Part shown: one piece after another, positions 9,579 through 18,796 of the stretch
Numbering within the stretch: position 1 is the stretch's first letter
How the letters are laid out: each line of letters opens with the position of its first letter
Source of the DNA: UBA9620 sp965220695
Lineage (GTDB): Bacteria; Acidobacteriota; Vicinamibacteria; Vicinamibacterales; UBA8438
Reading direction: 5' to 3'
NCBI GenBank assembly: GCA_965220695.1
Contig: OZ244838.1
Location: 1,798,001-1,862,000, forward strand
Length of the DNA: 64,000 bases
Program-made: the position numbers and the translations under genes
The notes under the pieces: generated by a model
Databases searched by the model: none
What the model saw: the letters and a program-made list of their open reading frames with translations, nothing else
What the model was told of the DNA's origin: nothing

Positions 9579-11361
9579 GCGGCGCCCGGTTTCGGTACTT
9601 GCGGCCATTGCGCTGCTGGCGCTCGCGCCGGCCGGCTGCGCCACCGGCGCCCGGGACCGCGCCCGGACCGCGGAGTTCTCCGAGAACTACGACCAGGCGG
9701 TCATCGAATACACCCGCGCGCTGCAGGAGCGCCCCGGCGACCGGGGTCTGCAGCAGGATCTCGAACGCGCCAGGCTGGCGTCCGCGCTGCAGCACTACGC
9801 GCAGGGGCGGCGGCAGGCGTCCCTCGGGAACGATGACGAGGCGCTGTTCGAGTATCAGATCGCGGCCGAGTTGAACCCGGGCAGCGCCGAGATCCAGGAG
9901 GCGCTTCGTGAGACCCGGCAGCGCGTGCAGACACGCCTTGTCACGCGCGCGCAGGGCGAAACGGAACTCGAGGCGCTGATCGAACGCAACAGCGCGCTGC
10001 CGCCAATCGGATTCGAGTTGCCCGCTGATCCGCTGCCGGAATCGCTCGTGTTTCGTGAGGCCAGCACCCGCGACGTCTTTTCCGCGCTCGGGCAGTTCAC
10101 CGGTGTCAACATGATCTTCGACCCCGACTTCGTCGACGACGTCATCTCGATCGACGTCCGGGGCGCCTCCCTCTCGACCGCGTTGACCTCGATCGCCCAG
10201 TCGACCCGCAACTTCTACCGCGTCACGGCGCCGCTGACGGTCACCATCGTTCCCGATACCGAGGACAAGCGACGCGAATACCCGCAAGACGTCGTTCAGA
10301 TTTTCTATCTCAGCTACGCCGATCCCGAGGACACCGTGGATCTGTTGCGACAGGTCGTCGAACTGCGCTATCTCGCAGCGGTGACCTCGACGCGGGCAAT
10401 CGCGGTCAAGGACACCCCCGAGCGTGTCGCGGCAACCGCCCGGCTGATCGCGGCGATCGACAAGGCGCGTCCCGAGGTCGTGATCGATGTGGAGCTGCTC
10501 GAGGTCGATCGACAGCGTCTGCGTGACTACGGGCTCCAGTTCGCCAGCCCCGGCTCGTCAGGCATCGACGGTGTTGCCCGCATCGGCGAGTCGAACCTCA
10601 CGCTGTCGGATCTCGGCAACTTGACCGGCGCCGACATCTTCGTCGCCAATCTTCCGGGACTGTTCTACCGCTTGCTGAAACGGGACGATGACACCAGAAC
10701 GCTGGCCAACCCGCACCTTCGGACATCCGCGGGACTGGCGGCCAGGGCCGAGTTTGGCGAGCGCATAGCAATTCCTGTCACCCAATTCACCCCTCTCGCC
10801 GCCGGCGGTCTCGCGCAGCAGCCGATTACGTCGTTCAGGTATGAGAACGTCGGGGTAAACATCGAAATCACGCCGTACACGCACCACAACGACGACGTGT
10901 CGCTGGATCTGAATATCTCGGTGACCAGCGTTTCCGGAAGCGGATTTGGCGGTGTGCCTACGTTGGGCAACCGCTCGATCACCACGACGATCCGGCTGCG
11001 CGACGGCGAAACGAACATTCTGGCCGGGCTGATCCGGGACCACGAGCGGGAAGTGATCGAGGGAATCCCCGTCCTCAGCGACCTGCCGTTCATCGGACGG
11101 CTGTTCGCGCGCAATCAACGCGAGACCCAGGAAACCGACATCGTCCTCACACTGACCCCTCGCATCATCCGCGTGCTCGATCTGGAGGACGAGGATCTCC
11201 GGGCGTTCCGGCTCGAACGGGACACCGGCGCCAGCCTCGACGTCCTGGGCAGATTGCCCGCACCGATCACGCCGGGCGCGATTCAACGGATCGAGCCTGC
11301 GAACGACCTGCCACAAGGGGTCGATCCAATCGTTTTGCCCATCCGGCCCCCACCTCAATAG
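9550..11361 (+). CDS. TPR-containing secretin lipoprotein (GspD/PilQ-like)
   Basis: A 603-residue outer-membrane secretin. The N-terminus carries a lipoprotein signal with lipobox LAPAGC (Cys30). Residues about 35-135 hold TPR-like helices, about 165-240 an STN/N0-type domain (STRDVFSALGQFTGVNMIFDPDF), then an N1-like segment. About 430-540 is the secretin beta-domain with the classic VPVLSDLPFIGRLF motif in the form IPVLSDLPFIGRLF. Secretins form gated pores for type II secretion, type IV pili or filamentous phage. No ATPase, inner-membrane or pseudopilin genes are adjacent, so its machine must be encoded elsewhere. The start lies inside lolA with only a weak GGAA upstream. Confidence 0.9.
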   Translation: MSSTTRFRNKRRPVSVLAAIALLALAPAGCATGARDRARTAEFSENYDQAVIEYTRALQERPGDRGLQQDLERARLASALQHYAQGRRQASLGNDDEALFEYQIAAELNPGSAEIQEALRETRQRVQTRLVTRAQGETELEALIERNSALPPIGFELPADPLPESLVFREASTRDVFSALGQFTGVNMIFDPDFVDDVISIDVRGASLSTALTSIAQSTRNFYRVTAPLTVTIVPDTEDKRREYPQDVVQIFYLSYADPEDTVDLLRQVVELRYLAAVTSTRAIAVKDTPERVAATARLIAAIDKARPEVVIDVELLEVDRQRLRDYGLQFASPGSSGIDGVARIGESNLTLSDLGNLTGADIFVANLPGLFYRLLKRDDDTRTLANPHLRTSAGLAARAEFGERIAIPVTQFTPLAAGGLAQQPITSFRYENVGVNIEITPYTHHNDDVSLDLNISVTSVSGSGFGGVPTLGNRSITTTIRLRDGETNILAGLIRDHEREVIEGIPVLSDLPFIGRLFARNQRETQETDIVLTLTPRIIRVLDLEDEDLRAFRLERDTGASLDVLGRLPAPITPGAIQRIEPANDLPQGVDPIVLPIRPPPQ

Positions 11362-11404
11362 GGCGCCGGCGGCGCGCGCGGCGATTAGTGGCGGAGCCTC
11401 ATCG

Positions 11405-12718
11405 TCAGGCGTCGTCGACAGCCACCTGCGCCCCGAGCGTGACCAGGCGGTCGACCAGTTGCGCGTAGCCACGCTCCACCGTCTCGAGCGGCTGGATCCT
11501 GCTCATGCCAGTGGCGGCGAGCGCCGCGGTAATCAGCGCCATGCCCGATCGCAGGTCCCTGCTGTCCAGCGTCCGTCCAGTGAGGCTGGTCGGACCGTCG
11601 ACGATCATCCGATGCGGATCGCACAGGAAGAGGTTTGCGCCCATCCCGCTCAACTGCTCGAGCGCGAACAGCCGCAATTCGTACATCCAGTCGTGTATCA
11701 GCGTCTTCCCGTGGGCCTGCGTCGCCAGCACACTGATCAGACTGACCATGTCGCTGGGGAAGCCAGGCCAGGGAGCGGTGGTGATCTGCGGTATCGCGAC
11801 AGGGGACGACGGATACACGAGCAGGCGTTCGTCGTCGACATCGCACTGCACCTGCATGCGGCGCAGGGTCGTCGAAATCGGCTCCAGGTGCCCGGCGCAG
11901 GCGCCGCGAACCTCGAGTTCGCCCCCAGTGACCGCCGCCGCCACGGCCCAGCTTCCGGCCTCGATATAGTCTCCATCCAGCCGCTGGCCGGCGCCGCGCA
12001 GACGGGAGCCTCCGGCGATGCGAATCGTGGGCGTGCCAGCGCCCTCGACATCGGCCCCCATCTCGGTCAGAAACCGACAGAGTTCGACGACGTGCGGCTC
12101 GCAGGCGGCGTGGCGGATCTCACTCTCCCCCGGCGCTGCCGCCGCGGCGAGCAGCGCGGTCTCGGTCCCGGTGACCGATGCCTCCTCCAGGTAGACCGAC
12201 GCCGGCACAAGTCCGTCCGGCGCTTCCAGCACGTAGTCGGTCGACGTCTCGTCGCGCCGCCTCGCTCCCATGGCCTCCAGGGCCTGCAGGTGTACCGAGA
12301 GCGTGCGGCGGGCCGGAAAATCACCACCCGGCGGCGCGAGCCGCACCCGGCCGCCCCTGGCCAGCAGTGGACCGCACAGCAATACCGACCCCCGCAACCG
12401 CCCCACCAGCCGCCGATCCGGCTCGTCACCGGTTACAGTCGCGGCGCACACGCGCAGCGTGCGTGAACCGACCCCGCTGATCTCGGCTCCCAGACCAGCC
12501 AGCAGTTCGGCCATCACCTGCACGTCCTTGATCCGCGGTACGTTCGTCAGCACGCACGGCTCTTCGGTGAGCAGGCACGCCACCAGCAGCGGTAACGCGG
12601 AGTTCTTGTTGCCCTCGACATCGACCCGGCCCGCAAGCCGATGACCGCCCTCGACGATCAGCGTTGTACCTTCACCGGCCCGTGTGCTCGTTCCCGTGCT
12701 CATCCCACCTCGTTTCAT
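11405..12718 (-). CDS. murA: UDP-GlcNAc 1-carboxyvinyltransferase, Asp-type
   Basis: A 437-residue enzyme for the first committed step of peptidoglycan synthesis, adding enolpyruvyl to UDP-GlcNAc. GNKNSALPLL carries the conserved Lys; GFPSDM carries the catalytic Asp; VERGYAQL carries the C-terminal Arg. The loop normally reading GGC (E. coli Cys115) reads GGDFPARR with Asp133 (codon 12322-12320). Asp at this site is known in other species to keep activity but block fosfomycin alkylation. The segment IHDWMYE also marks a divergent MurA branch. It is last in the nagZ-to-murA operon, 12 bp after murB. ATG 12703 is an alternative start. Confidence 0.92.
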   Translation of the reverse strand: MKRGGMSTGTSTRAGEGTTLIVEGGHRLAGRVDVEGNKNSALPLLVACLLTEEPCVLTNVPRIKDVQVMAELLAGLGAEISGVGSRTLRVCAATVTGDEPDRRLVGRLRGSVLLCGPLLARGGRVRLAPPGGDFPARRTLSVHLQALEAMGARRRDETSTDYVLEAPDGLVPASVYLEEASVTGTETALLAAAAAPGESEIRHAACEPHVVELCRFLTEMGADVEGAGTPTIRIAGGSRLRGAGQRLDGDYIEAGSWAVAAAVTGGELEVRGACAGHLEPISTTLRRMQVQCDVDDERLLVYPSSPVAIPQITTAPWPGFPSDMVSLISVLATQAHGKTLIHDWMYELRLFALEQLSGMGANLFLCDPHRMIVDGPTSLTGRTLDSRDLRSGMALITAALAATGMSRIQPLETVERGYAQLVDRLVTLGAQVAVDDA

Positions 12719-12730
12719 CCACCGGACGGT

Positions 12731-13714
12731 TCATGCGAACTCACCGACGTAGATCAACTCCTCACGCAGCACGATGCCGAAACAGTCGGCCACCACACCA
12801 CGGACATGTCCAATGAGCGCGCGCACATCGGCCGCGGTCGCGCCCCCTTCGTTGACGATGAAGTTGCCATGCACCTCCGACACGACCGCCCGTCCGATCG
12901 AATGACCCTTCAATCCCGCCCGGTCGATGAGTGCCCCGGCGGAACGGGGTACGCCGTCAGGCAGCGGGCCATCCTCAGCACGCGGATTGCGGAACACACA
13001 GCCGGCCGAGGCCCGGTCGAGCGGTTGGGTCCGCTTGCGAAAGGCCAGCGACTCCCGCGCCGCCGCCCGCAGCTCCCGGACCGCGCACTTCCCCACACTG
13101 AAATCCGCCCACAGCACCAGTTCTCCCGTGCGTTGAATGCGGCTCTCATCGTAGCCGAACCCCATGTCCCGTGCCGGCACCAGGGACACCCCGCCAGCCG
13201 CATCGACGAGCCCCACGCCGCTCACCATATCACCCAGCAACCGGCCGTCGAAGTGGGCGTTCCCGTGCACGGCGCCCCCGACGGTGCCGGGGGTCCCGGC
13301 CCAACGCTCGAGTCCCGCGATTCCCCGCTGAATGGTCCAGCGCACGAGTCCGTTGATCGTGACGCCACTCTCTGCGCGAATCTGCGTCGAGTCGATCCGC
13401 GTCATCGCCCCATGCCGGACCCGCACCACCAGACCACGCACACCCCGGTCGCCGACCAGGATGTTCGAACCGCCCCCGAGCACGGTCAGGGGCAACCCCA
13501 GCTCGCGGGTCACCCGCACGGCAGTCACCAGGTCACCCGGAGCGCTGGTGTCGAGCATCCAGTCGGCTGGACCTCCGGCGCGAAAGGTCGTGGATGCCGC
13601 CAGGGGCACGTGCACCTTGACGCGTCCGCCGAATGTCTCATCGAGCCGCCGGCGCACGCTCGACGGTGGGGAGCCGGACACCGGCTCCCCTGTCCCTGAC
13701 CGCCCGATCGTCAT
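12731..13714 (-). CDS. murB: UDP-N-acetylenolpyruvoylglucosamine reductase
   Basis: A 327-residue FAD enzyme that reduces the MurA product to UDP-MurNAc using NADPH. Recognisable parts are the FAD-binding segment LTVLGGGSNILVGD (about 84-97), GTPGTVGGAVHGNA (about 136-149), and the C-terminal SAGCVFRNP, SAGALIDRAGLKG and SEVHGNFIVN motifs. The Ser and Glu of the catalytic dyad lie in the latter motifs. Its ATG overlaps the pxpC stop (ATGA), so the two are translationally coupled, and murA follows. Length fits type I MurB. Confidence 0.95.
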   Translation of the reverse strand: MTIGRSGTGEPVSGSPPSSVRRRLDETFGGRVKVHVPLAASTTFRAGGPADWMLDTSAPGDLVTAVRVTRELGLPLTVLGGGSNILVGDRGVRGLVVRVRHGAMTRIDSTQIRAESGVTINGLVRWTIQRGIAGLERWAGTPGTVGGAVHGNAHFDGRLLGDMVSGVGLVDAAGGVSLVPARDMGFGYDESRIQRTGELVLWADFSVGKCAVRELRAAARESLAFRKRTQPLDRASAGCVFRNPRAEDGPLPDGVPRSAGALIDRAGLKGHSIGRAVVSEVHGNFIVNEGGATAADVRALIGHVRGVVADCFGIVLREELIYVGEFA

Positions 13715-14634
13715 GCGCTCCGCCTCAACCGCTGTTCCAGACCGATGAGCGCCGCCACGGCCTCACGGTGCTCGCACGGCGTAAACGCGATCCAGTCCCC
13801 GGGACCGAGCTGACCGGCGACGGGCAGATCGGCGCTGATCACCGTCGCGATGCGGACGTACCCCCCGGTGGTCTGGCGATCGGCCATCAGCAGTATCGGC
13901 TGGCCGGACGGAGGCACCTGCACCGTGCCCAGCGGTGTCGGGCTCGACAGCAGCGGCGTCGTATCGGCCAACTCGATCGCCGGCCCCTGCAACCGGTACC
14001 CCATGCGGTTCGAGTCGGTAGCGATGGTAAAGCGGGCACGTGCAAAGAGCTCTCGGGCGCCGGGAGCGACGCGATCCCGCTCAGGCCCCGGCAGCACCCG
14101 CACCTGCGCCCCTCCGTCCGGCAGGATGAACGGGACGATCGGCGCGCCGCCGGGTGGCGGGGCCCCGGTCGTGGATCCCACGACCAGCCGGTCGCCGGCA
14201 CGGACAGGGCGCCCGCCGAGTCCGCCCAGGCCACTGGCAAGATCGGTGCTGCGGCTGCCCAGCACCGGCGGGACGTCGATGCCTCCCGCCACGGCGAGAT
14301 ACGCCCGCGCGCCGGCGTTCCTGCGGCCGAACTCCAGTCGGCTGCCGCGAGCGGCCCGGCAGACCCGTCCCATGGGGATTGCGGCCGCGTCGAGCCGCAA
14401 CTCGAACCGGGCGCCGGTGACCGCAAAGGTCGTCTCGGCGAGGAACGCCAGCGATGGCCCGACGAGGGTGATCTCGAGCGCCGCGCGATCAGGCGGGTTG
14501 CCGACCAGCCGGTTGGCCAGCCGGTGCGAAACCTCGTCCATCGGCCCGGCCACCGGCACACCCAGATCCTGACTCCCCCATCGTCCGCGGTCCTGGATGG
14601 TCGTCAACAGTCCCGGCGTCTCGACCCGTATCAT
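13711..14634 (-). CDS. pxpC: 5-oxoprolinase subunit PxpC / KipA-type carboxyltransferase-like protein
   Basis: A 307-residue protein of the biotin-dependent carboxyltransferase-like (AHS2) family, starting MIRVETPGLLTTIQDRGR, the family's signature N-terminus. Other signatures are GVPVAGPMDEVSHRLANRLVGN and, near the C-terminus, LMADRQTTGGYVRIATV. With PxpA and PxpB it forms an ATP-dependent 5-oxoprolinase in other bacteria; a related pair, KipI/KipA, controls sporulation kinase. Start ATG 14634 lies 4 bp after pxpB, and the stop overlaps the murB start. No pxpA is present in the window. Confidence 0.88.
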   Translation of the reverse strand: MIRVETPGLLTTIQDRGRWGSQDLGVPVAGPMDEVSHRLANRLVGNPPDRAALEITLVGPSLAFLAETTFAVTGARFELRLDAAAIPMGRVCRAARGSRLEFGRRNAGARAYLAVAGGIDVPPVLGSRSTDLASGLGGLGGRPVRAGDRLVVGSTTGAPPPGGAPIVPFILPDGGAQVRVLPGPERDRVAPGARELFARARFTIATDSNRMGYRLQGPAIELADTTPLLSSPTPLGTVQVPPSGQPILLMADRQTTGGYVRIATVISADLPVAGQLGPGDWIAFTPCEHREAVAALIGLEQRLRRSA

Positions 14635-14638
14635 CCGC

Positions 14639-15307
14639 TCACTCCTCGATCGCCAGCGCTTCGAACTTGACGCGATCGCCTGGACGGCACAGACTCGGGG
14701 GATCCCGATCAGGGTCGAACGGCTCGACCGCGGCCCGTCCAATCAGCCGCCAACCGCCCGGCGCGGTCATCGGGTAGATGCCAGTCTGTGCGCCGGCGAT
14801 ACCGACCGATCCGGCTGGCACCGTCAGCCGGGGTGTCTCGCGCCGCGGCATCGCGATCCTGGCGTCCACACTGCCCATGTAGGGAAACCCGGCCAGGAAG
14901 CCGACCATGTAGACGCGGTACCGGACCGACGCATGCCGGCGCACGACCTCATCCGGCGTGCAACCGGAGAACGCGGCGACGTCGTCCAGATCGGGACCAC
15001 CGGCGCCGCCATAGACGACCGGCACGACGACGTCTCGAGACGACGTGACCGCCGGTGCGGGATCGGCCGCCGCCTCGTCGAGCGCCGACCAGAGGAGATG
15101 CAGGTCCGTGCGGGTCGGCTCGAAGTAAACCGTCGCCGTGTGGTACCCGGGCACGACGTCGCGCACGCCGGGATACCGCGCCTCCCGGATCCGGCACGCC
15201 AGCGTGACCACCCGCTCGCTGATGCGCGGATCGATGCGTGCCGGGAACTCGATCGTGACGGCGGCATCGCCCGCGAGTACGATGCGCCAGTCGGCTGTTG
15301 CTCCCAT
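14639..15307 (-). CDS. pxpB: 5-oxoprolinase subunit PxpB / KipI-like
   Basis: A 222-residue AHS1/KipI-family protein. The hallmark is YMVGFLAGFPYMG (about 135-147), followed by PRRETPRLTVPAGSVGIAGAQTGIYP and the C-terminal PGDRVKF. It pairs with PxpC to cleave 5-oxoproline (pyroglutamate) to glutamate when PxpA is present. The chosen start is ATG 15307, 4 bp after the mpl stop. Its position inside a wall-recycling operon suggests a link with glutamate-derived products of peptide recycling (inference). Confidence 0.88.
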   Translation of the reverse strand: MGATADWRIVLAGDAAVTIEFPARIDPRISERVVTLACRIREARYPGVRDVVPGYHTATVYFEPTRTDLHLLWSALDEAAADPAPAVTSSRDVVVPVVYGGAGGPDLDDVAAFSGCTPDEVVRRHASVRYRVYMVGFLAGFPYMGSVDARIAMPRRETPRLTVPAGSVGIAGAQTGIYPMTAPGGWRLIGRAAVEPFDPDRDPPSLCRPGDRVKFEALAIEE

Positions 15308-15311
15308 CCCA

Positions 15312-16721
15312 CTATCGCACCAGGTTGCCGGACGATTCGGCGAGCGCCTCCAACAGGCGTTCGTGGACACCATCGAAGGCGCCGTTCGACATGATGACGA
15401 TCAGGTCGCCGTCCCCGGCCTCGGCGGCGACCGTGCGGACGATGTCCGCCGCATCCGGAATATGCCGTGCGCGCTGGCCCGCGTGTCTGAGCGCGGCGAC
15501 GAGTTCCATTTCCGAGAGCCGCTCGCCGGACGGCAGGGAGGACCGCTGCACCCGCCCGATCACCACCTCGTCAGCCGGCCCGAACGCCGTGGCGAAGTCG
15601 TCCTGAAACACCCGGCGGCAGGCCGACGCGGAGCGCGGTTCGAACACCGCCCAGATGCGGCCTGACGGAAAGGCCGCTCGTACACCGGTCAGGGTCTCGC
15701 GCACCGCCGTCGGATGATGCGCGAAATCGTCATACACGGTCACCCCACGCGCCCGACCGCGTACCTCGAGCCGCCGTTTGACCCCCTTGAACCGCTGAAC
15801 GGATGCGGCGACCGTGCGGGGATCGAGGCCAACGCTGTCGGCGACCGCGAACGCGGCCAACACGTTGCGGACGTTGAACGTCCCGACCAGTGGCGCAGTC
15901 ACCGTGGTCACCGGCTGGCCCTGATGCACCAGGGTGAACTGCACCCCGTCGCGCCGCGATTCGATTGACCCCGCACGCCAATCCGCAGTCTCGGCCAGAC
16001 CGAAGGTCACGACCTCGCACGGCGCGCCGGCGGCCAGATCCAGGGCCGCCCGACTGTCGGCGCCCAGAATCACGCGGCCGCGCCGGGGCAACAGCGACAC
16101 CAGCCGCCGCATGGCCAGACGAATCTCATCGATATCGGCATAGATGTCGGCATGGTCGAACTCTAGATTGCCGATTACCGCCACGTCAGGCAGATACTTC
16201 AGGAACTTCGCGGTCTTGTCGAAGAACGCGCTGTCGTACTCGTCCCCCTCGATCACGAACTCCGGTCCCTCGCCGAGCCGGTAGCTTGACTCGAAGTTGC
16301 CCGCCAGCCCCCCGACGAGCACGCTCGGATCCCGGCCGCCGTCAGTCAGAATCCAGCCCGTCAGCGCCGCCGTCGTCGTTTTGCCATGCGTGCCCGCGAC
16401 GACGATCGTGCGCCGGTCCCAGAGAAAGATCTCCCGCACCATCTCCGGCAGCGACCGATACCTGAGTTTGCGATCGAGGACCGCCTCGACCTCAGGGTTG
16501 CCGCGAGACACGGCATTGCCAATCACCACCAGGTCGATGTCGGAGGTGATATGGCCGGCGTCGAATCCCTCCTCACAGGTAATCCCGCGCGTCGCCAGAA
16601 AGTCGCTCATCGGCGGATACACGTGCAGGTCCGAACCGCGCACGACGTAACCGCGGTCCTGCAACATCGCGGCGAGCGTCGCCATCGCGGTGCCGCAGAT
16701 CCCGATGAGATGCACCGTCAT
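15312..16721 (-). CDS. mpl: UDP-MurNAc:L-Ala-gamma-D-Glu-mDAP ligase
   Basis: A 469-residue Mur-ligase-family enzyme that reattaches recycled murein tripeptide to UDP-MurNAc. It starts MTVHLIGICGTAMATLA (the Mpl/MurC Rossmann start), has the ATP-binding VAGTHGKTTT at about 115-124, NLEFDHADIY and the DDFAHHPTAV motif of the Mur C-terminal domain. The EGDEYDSAFFDK segment separates Mpl from MurC. The start overlaps the ldcA stop by ATGA. Its neighbours NagZ and LdcA supply the recycled peptide, so this is a coherent recycling set. Confidence 0.94.
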   Translation of the reverse strand: MTVHLIGICGTAMATLAAMLQDRGYVVRGSDLHVYPPMSDFLATRGITCEEGFDAGHITSDIDLVVIGNAVSRGNPEVEAVLDRKLRYRSLPEMVREIFLWDRRTIVVAGTHGKTTTAALTGWILTDGGRDPSVLVGGLAGNFESSYRLGEGPEFVIEGDEYDSAFFDKTAKFLKYLPDVAVIGNLEFDHADIYADIDEIRLAMRRLVSLLPRRGRVILGADSRAALDLAAGAPCEVVTFGLAETADWRAGSIESRRDGVQFTLVHQGQPVTTVTAPLVGTFNVRNVLAAFAVADSVGLDPRTVAASVQRFKGVKRRLEVRGRARGVTVYDDFAHHPTAVRETLTGVRAAFPSGRIWAVFEPRSASACRRVFQDDFATAFGPADEVVIGRVQRSSLPSGERLSEMELVAALRHAGQRARHIPDAADIVRTVAAEAGDGDLIVIMSNGAFDGVHERLLEALAESSGNLVR

Positions 16722-17662
16722 CTGACCGCCGCCTGTGTGACCACCACGCAAGGTCGCTTGCTGCCCACGACCCGCACCTCGACCCCCAGCGGCACCGTCA
16801 GCCCCGGACCGCGGGTGTGGCCGGTCGGGAATCCGAAGAGCACTGGTCCAGGGAACATCTGGAGCAGCTCGGCCAGCACGGCGCGCGCCGTCGGCTGGCC
16901 GGCCGGGTCGTCGCAATCGGGCAACTCGCCGCACACGATCGCGGATGCCTGTCCCAGAACACCGCTCGCGGCGAGTTGGGTCAACATCCGGTCGAGACGA
17001 TACGGACGCTCGCCGATCTCGTCCAGCAGCAGCACGAAACCTGGCGGCGGCGCAAATGCGAACGGCGTGCCCAGCGAGGCGACGATCTGCGTCAACGTAC
17101 CGCCCAGCATCGGACCACGGGCGTCACCCGGGCGCAGCGCCACCAGGCCATCTCCCGTCAGTTCGCCCAGCGGCTCGGTCTGCATCAGACAGCGACGAAA
17201 CGAGTCCCGGTCATAGCCGATCCCGTTCCCGGACATCGTCACGACCATTGGCCCGTGAAAGCAGGTGGTGCCGCAGTGAATCGTCAAATACGAGAACAGC
17301 GCCGTCACATCGCTGTGGCCGATGAACGGTTTCGTGGAGGCCCTGAACACGCCGGGATCGAGCCACGGAAGAACCTGGGCGCTGCCGTAGCCCCCGCGGG
17401 CCGCCATGATTGCGGCGACCGCGGGATCGCGCCATGCAGCGGTCAACGCCGCCGCACGACTCTGCGCAGTTCCCGCCACATATCCGCGGCGCGCGAACAC
17501 ACCTTCGGTCAGTACGGGCTGCAGCCCCAGACGTACGATTTCGGCCACGCCGGCGTCGAATCGGACGCGGTCGAACGGACTGGCCGGAGCGATGATCGCA
17601 ATCCGGTCTCCCGCGGCGATGGCGTGTGGCGTCTGCATGTCTTGATGTCGGTGATCGGTCAC
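16718..17662 (-). CDS. ldcA: Muramoyltetrapeptide LD-carboxypeptidase (S66)
   Basis: A 314-residue peptidase S66 enzyme that removes the terminal D-Ala from recycled tetrapeptides in the cytoplasm, producing the tripeptide used by Mpl. Signatures are GDRIAIIAPASPF near the N-terminus, AARGGYGSAQVL, IGHSDVTAL with the nucleophilic Ser, and FGFPTGHTRGP with the catalytic His near the C-terminus. A Glu between them completes the Ser-His-Glu triad. The start is GTG 17662; the ATG at 17638 is an alternative nearer the conserved region. It is coupled to mpl by a 4-bp overlap. Confidence 0.92.
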   Translation of the reverse strand: MTDHRHQDMQTPHAIAAGDRIAIIAPASPFDRVRFDAGVAEIVRLGLQPVLTEGVFARRGYVAGTAQSRAAALTAAWRDPAVAAIMAARGGYGSAQVLPWLDPGVFRASTKPFIGHSDVTALFSYLTIHCGTTCFHGPMVVTMSGNGIGYDRDSFRRCLMQTEPLGELTGDGLVALRPGDARGPMLGGTLTQIVASLGTPFAFAPPPGFVLLLDEIGERPYRLDRMLTQLAASGVLGQASAIVCGELPDCDDPAGQPTARAVLAELLQMFPGPVLFGFPTGHTRGPGLTVPLGVEVRVVGSKRPCVVVTQAAVR

Positions 17663-17707
17663 GCACCGCGCACGGACTGGCAGGACCGATCGCGGCCCGT
17701 GCCGGAT

Positions 17708-18796
17708 TCAAGCCCGCGCCATCTCCTCGGCCACGGCCTGATGCGCCGGCGTGCCGACCCGTGCGCGCAGCGCCCTCCCGGCCAGCGGACGGCGAGGACG
17801 CTCACTCTCCATATACCGCGCCTTGATCCGCCGCTGCCTGGCCCAGGCATCCTCGACGTCCCGTTCGTCCAGCACCCCGGATTCCACGGCGTGGATGACC
17901 GCTTCGATCACAGAAGCGTGCCGCTCGACGGCGCCGTCGCAGACCAGCAGCGTGTCACATCCTGCCTGCAGCGCCGCGACTGCCGCCTGTTCCACCGAAT
18001 GAGAGCGGGCAATCGCTCCCATGTGCAGGTCGTCGGTCACGATCAGCCCCTCGTGTCCAAGCTCGCCCCGCAGCAGGTGACGCACGATGGCGCCTGAGAT
18101 CGTGGCTGGGCGTGCGTCGTCCAGAGCGGGGTACAGCACGTGCGCGGTCATGATGGCGGCCACGCCGGCGGCGATCGCCTGCCGGAACGGCTCCAGATCC
18201 TGCTCGCGCACCTGCTCCAGCGGATGCTCGATGACCGGCAACTCCGCATGTGAGTCGGCACGCGCATCTCCGTGCCCCGGAAAGTGCTTGCCGCACGCTG
18301 CGACGCCATGCCGCTGCAGGGTCTCGATGATGACGCGACCGAGGCGGCCCGCCTCGACCGGATCGACGGAGAGGGCCCGATCGCCGATGACCGGGTCGGC
18401 TCCGGCATGTCGCACGTCGAGCACGGGCGCAAAGTCGAGCGAAATCCCAACCGCCTCGAGTTCATCCGCCAACGCGGTCGCAAAACGTTGCACCAGCGCT
18501 GGATCTCCGTGACGACCGAGCGCCGCCATTGGCGGCCACTCGGTGAACGGCCCCCGCAACCGGGCCACGCGTCCCCCCTCTTGATCGACGCTCACCCACG
18601 GCGGCACGTCGTCGGCCAGCGCCTGCAGGTCAAAGGCCAACTCGGCCACCTGCTCCGGCGCCTCGACGTTCCGCGCGAAGAGAATCACCCCGCCCAGGCC
18701 CCACTCGCGAGCCAGCGCACGCAACTCGGACGGCACGGTGCAACCGTCGAACCCGGCCACCAGAAGCTGCCCGACGTGACGATGGAGTGCTTTCAC
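17708..18796 (-). CDS. nagZ: Beta-N-acetylhexosaminidase NagZ (GH3)
   Basis: A 362-residue cytoplasmic glycoside hydrolase family 3 enzyme that removes GlcNAc from anhydro-muropeptides. Conserved stretches are LGGVILFARN, SVDQEGGRVARLR, the KHFPGHGDARADSH loop with the catalytic His/Asp dyad (about 175-188), and VTDDLHMGAI with the nucleophile Asp. The start is GTG 18796, without an obvious Shine-Dalgarno. It heads the wall-recycling operon and is divergent from the GHMP kinase 157 bp away. The C-terminal extension past the barrel is short and basic. Confidence 0.93.
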   Translation of the reverse strand: MKALHRHVGQLLVAGFDGCTVPSELRALAREWGLGGVILFARNVEAPEQVAELAFDLQALADDVPPWVSVDQEGGRVARLRGPFTEWPPMAALGRHGDPALVQRFATALADELEAVGISLDFAPVLDVRHAGADPVIGDRALSVDPVEAGRLGRVIIETLQRHGVAACGKHFPGHGDARADSHAELPVIEHPLEQVREQDLEPFRQAIAAGVAAIMTAHVLYPALDDARPATISGAIVRHLLRGELGHEGLIVTDDLHMGAIARSHSVEQAAVAALQAGCDTLLVCDGAVERHASVIEAVIHAVESGVLDERDVEDAWARQRRIKARYMESERPRRPLAGRALRARVGTPAHQAVAEEMARA

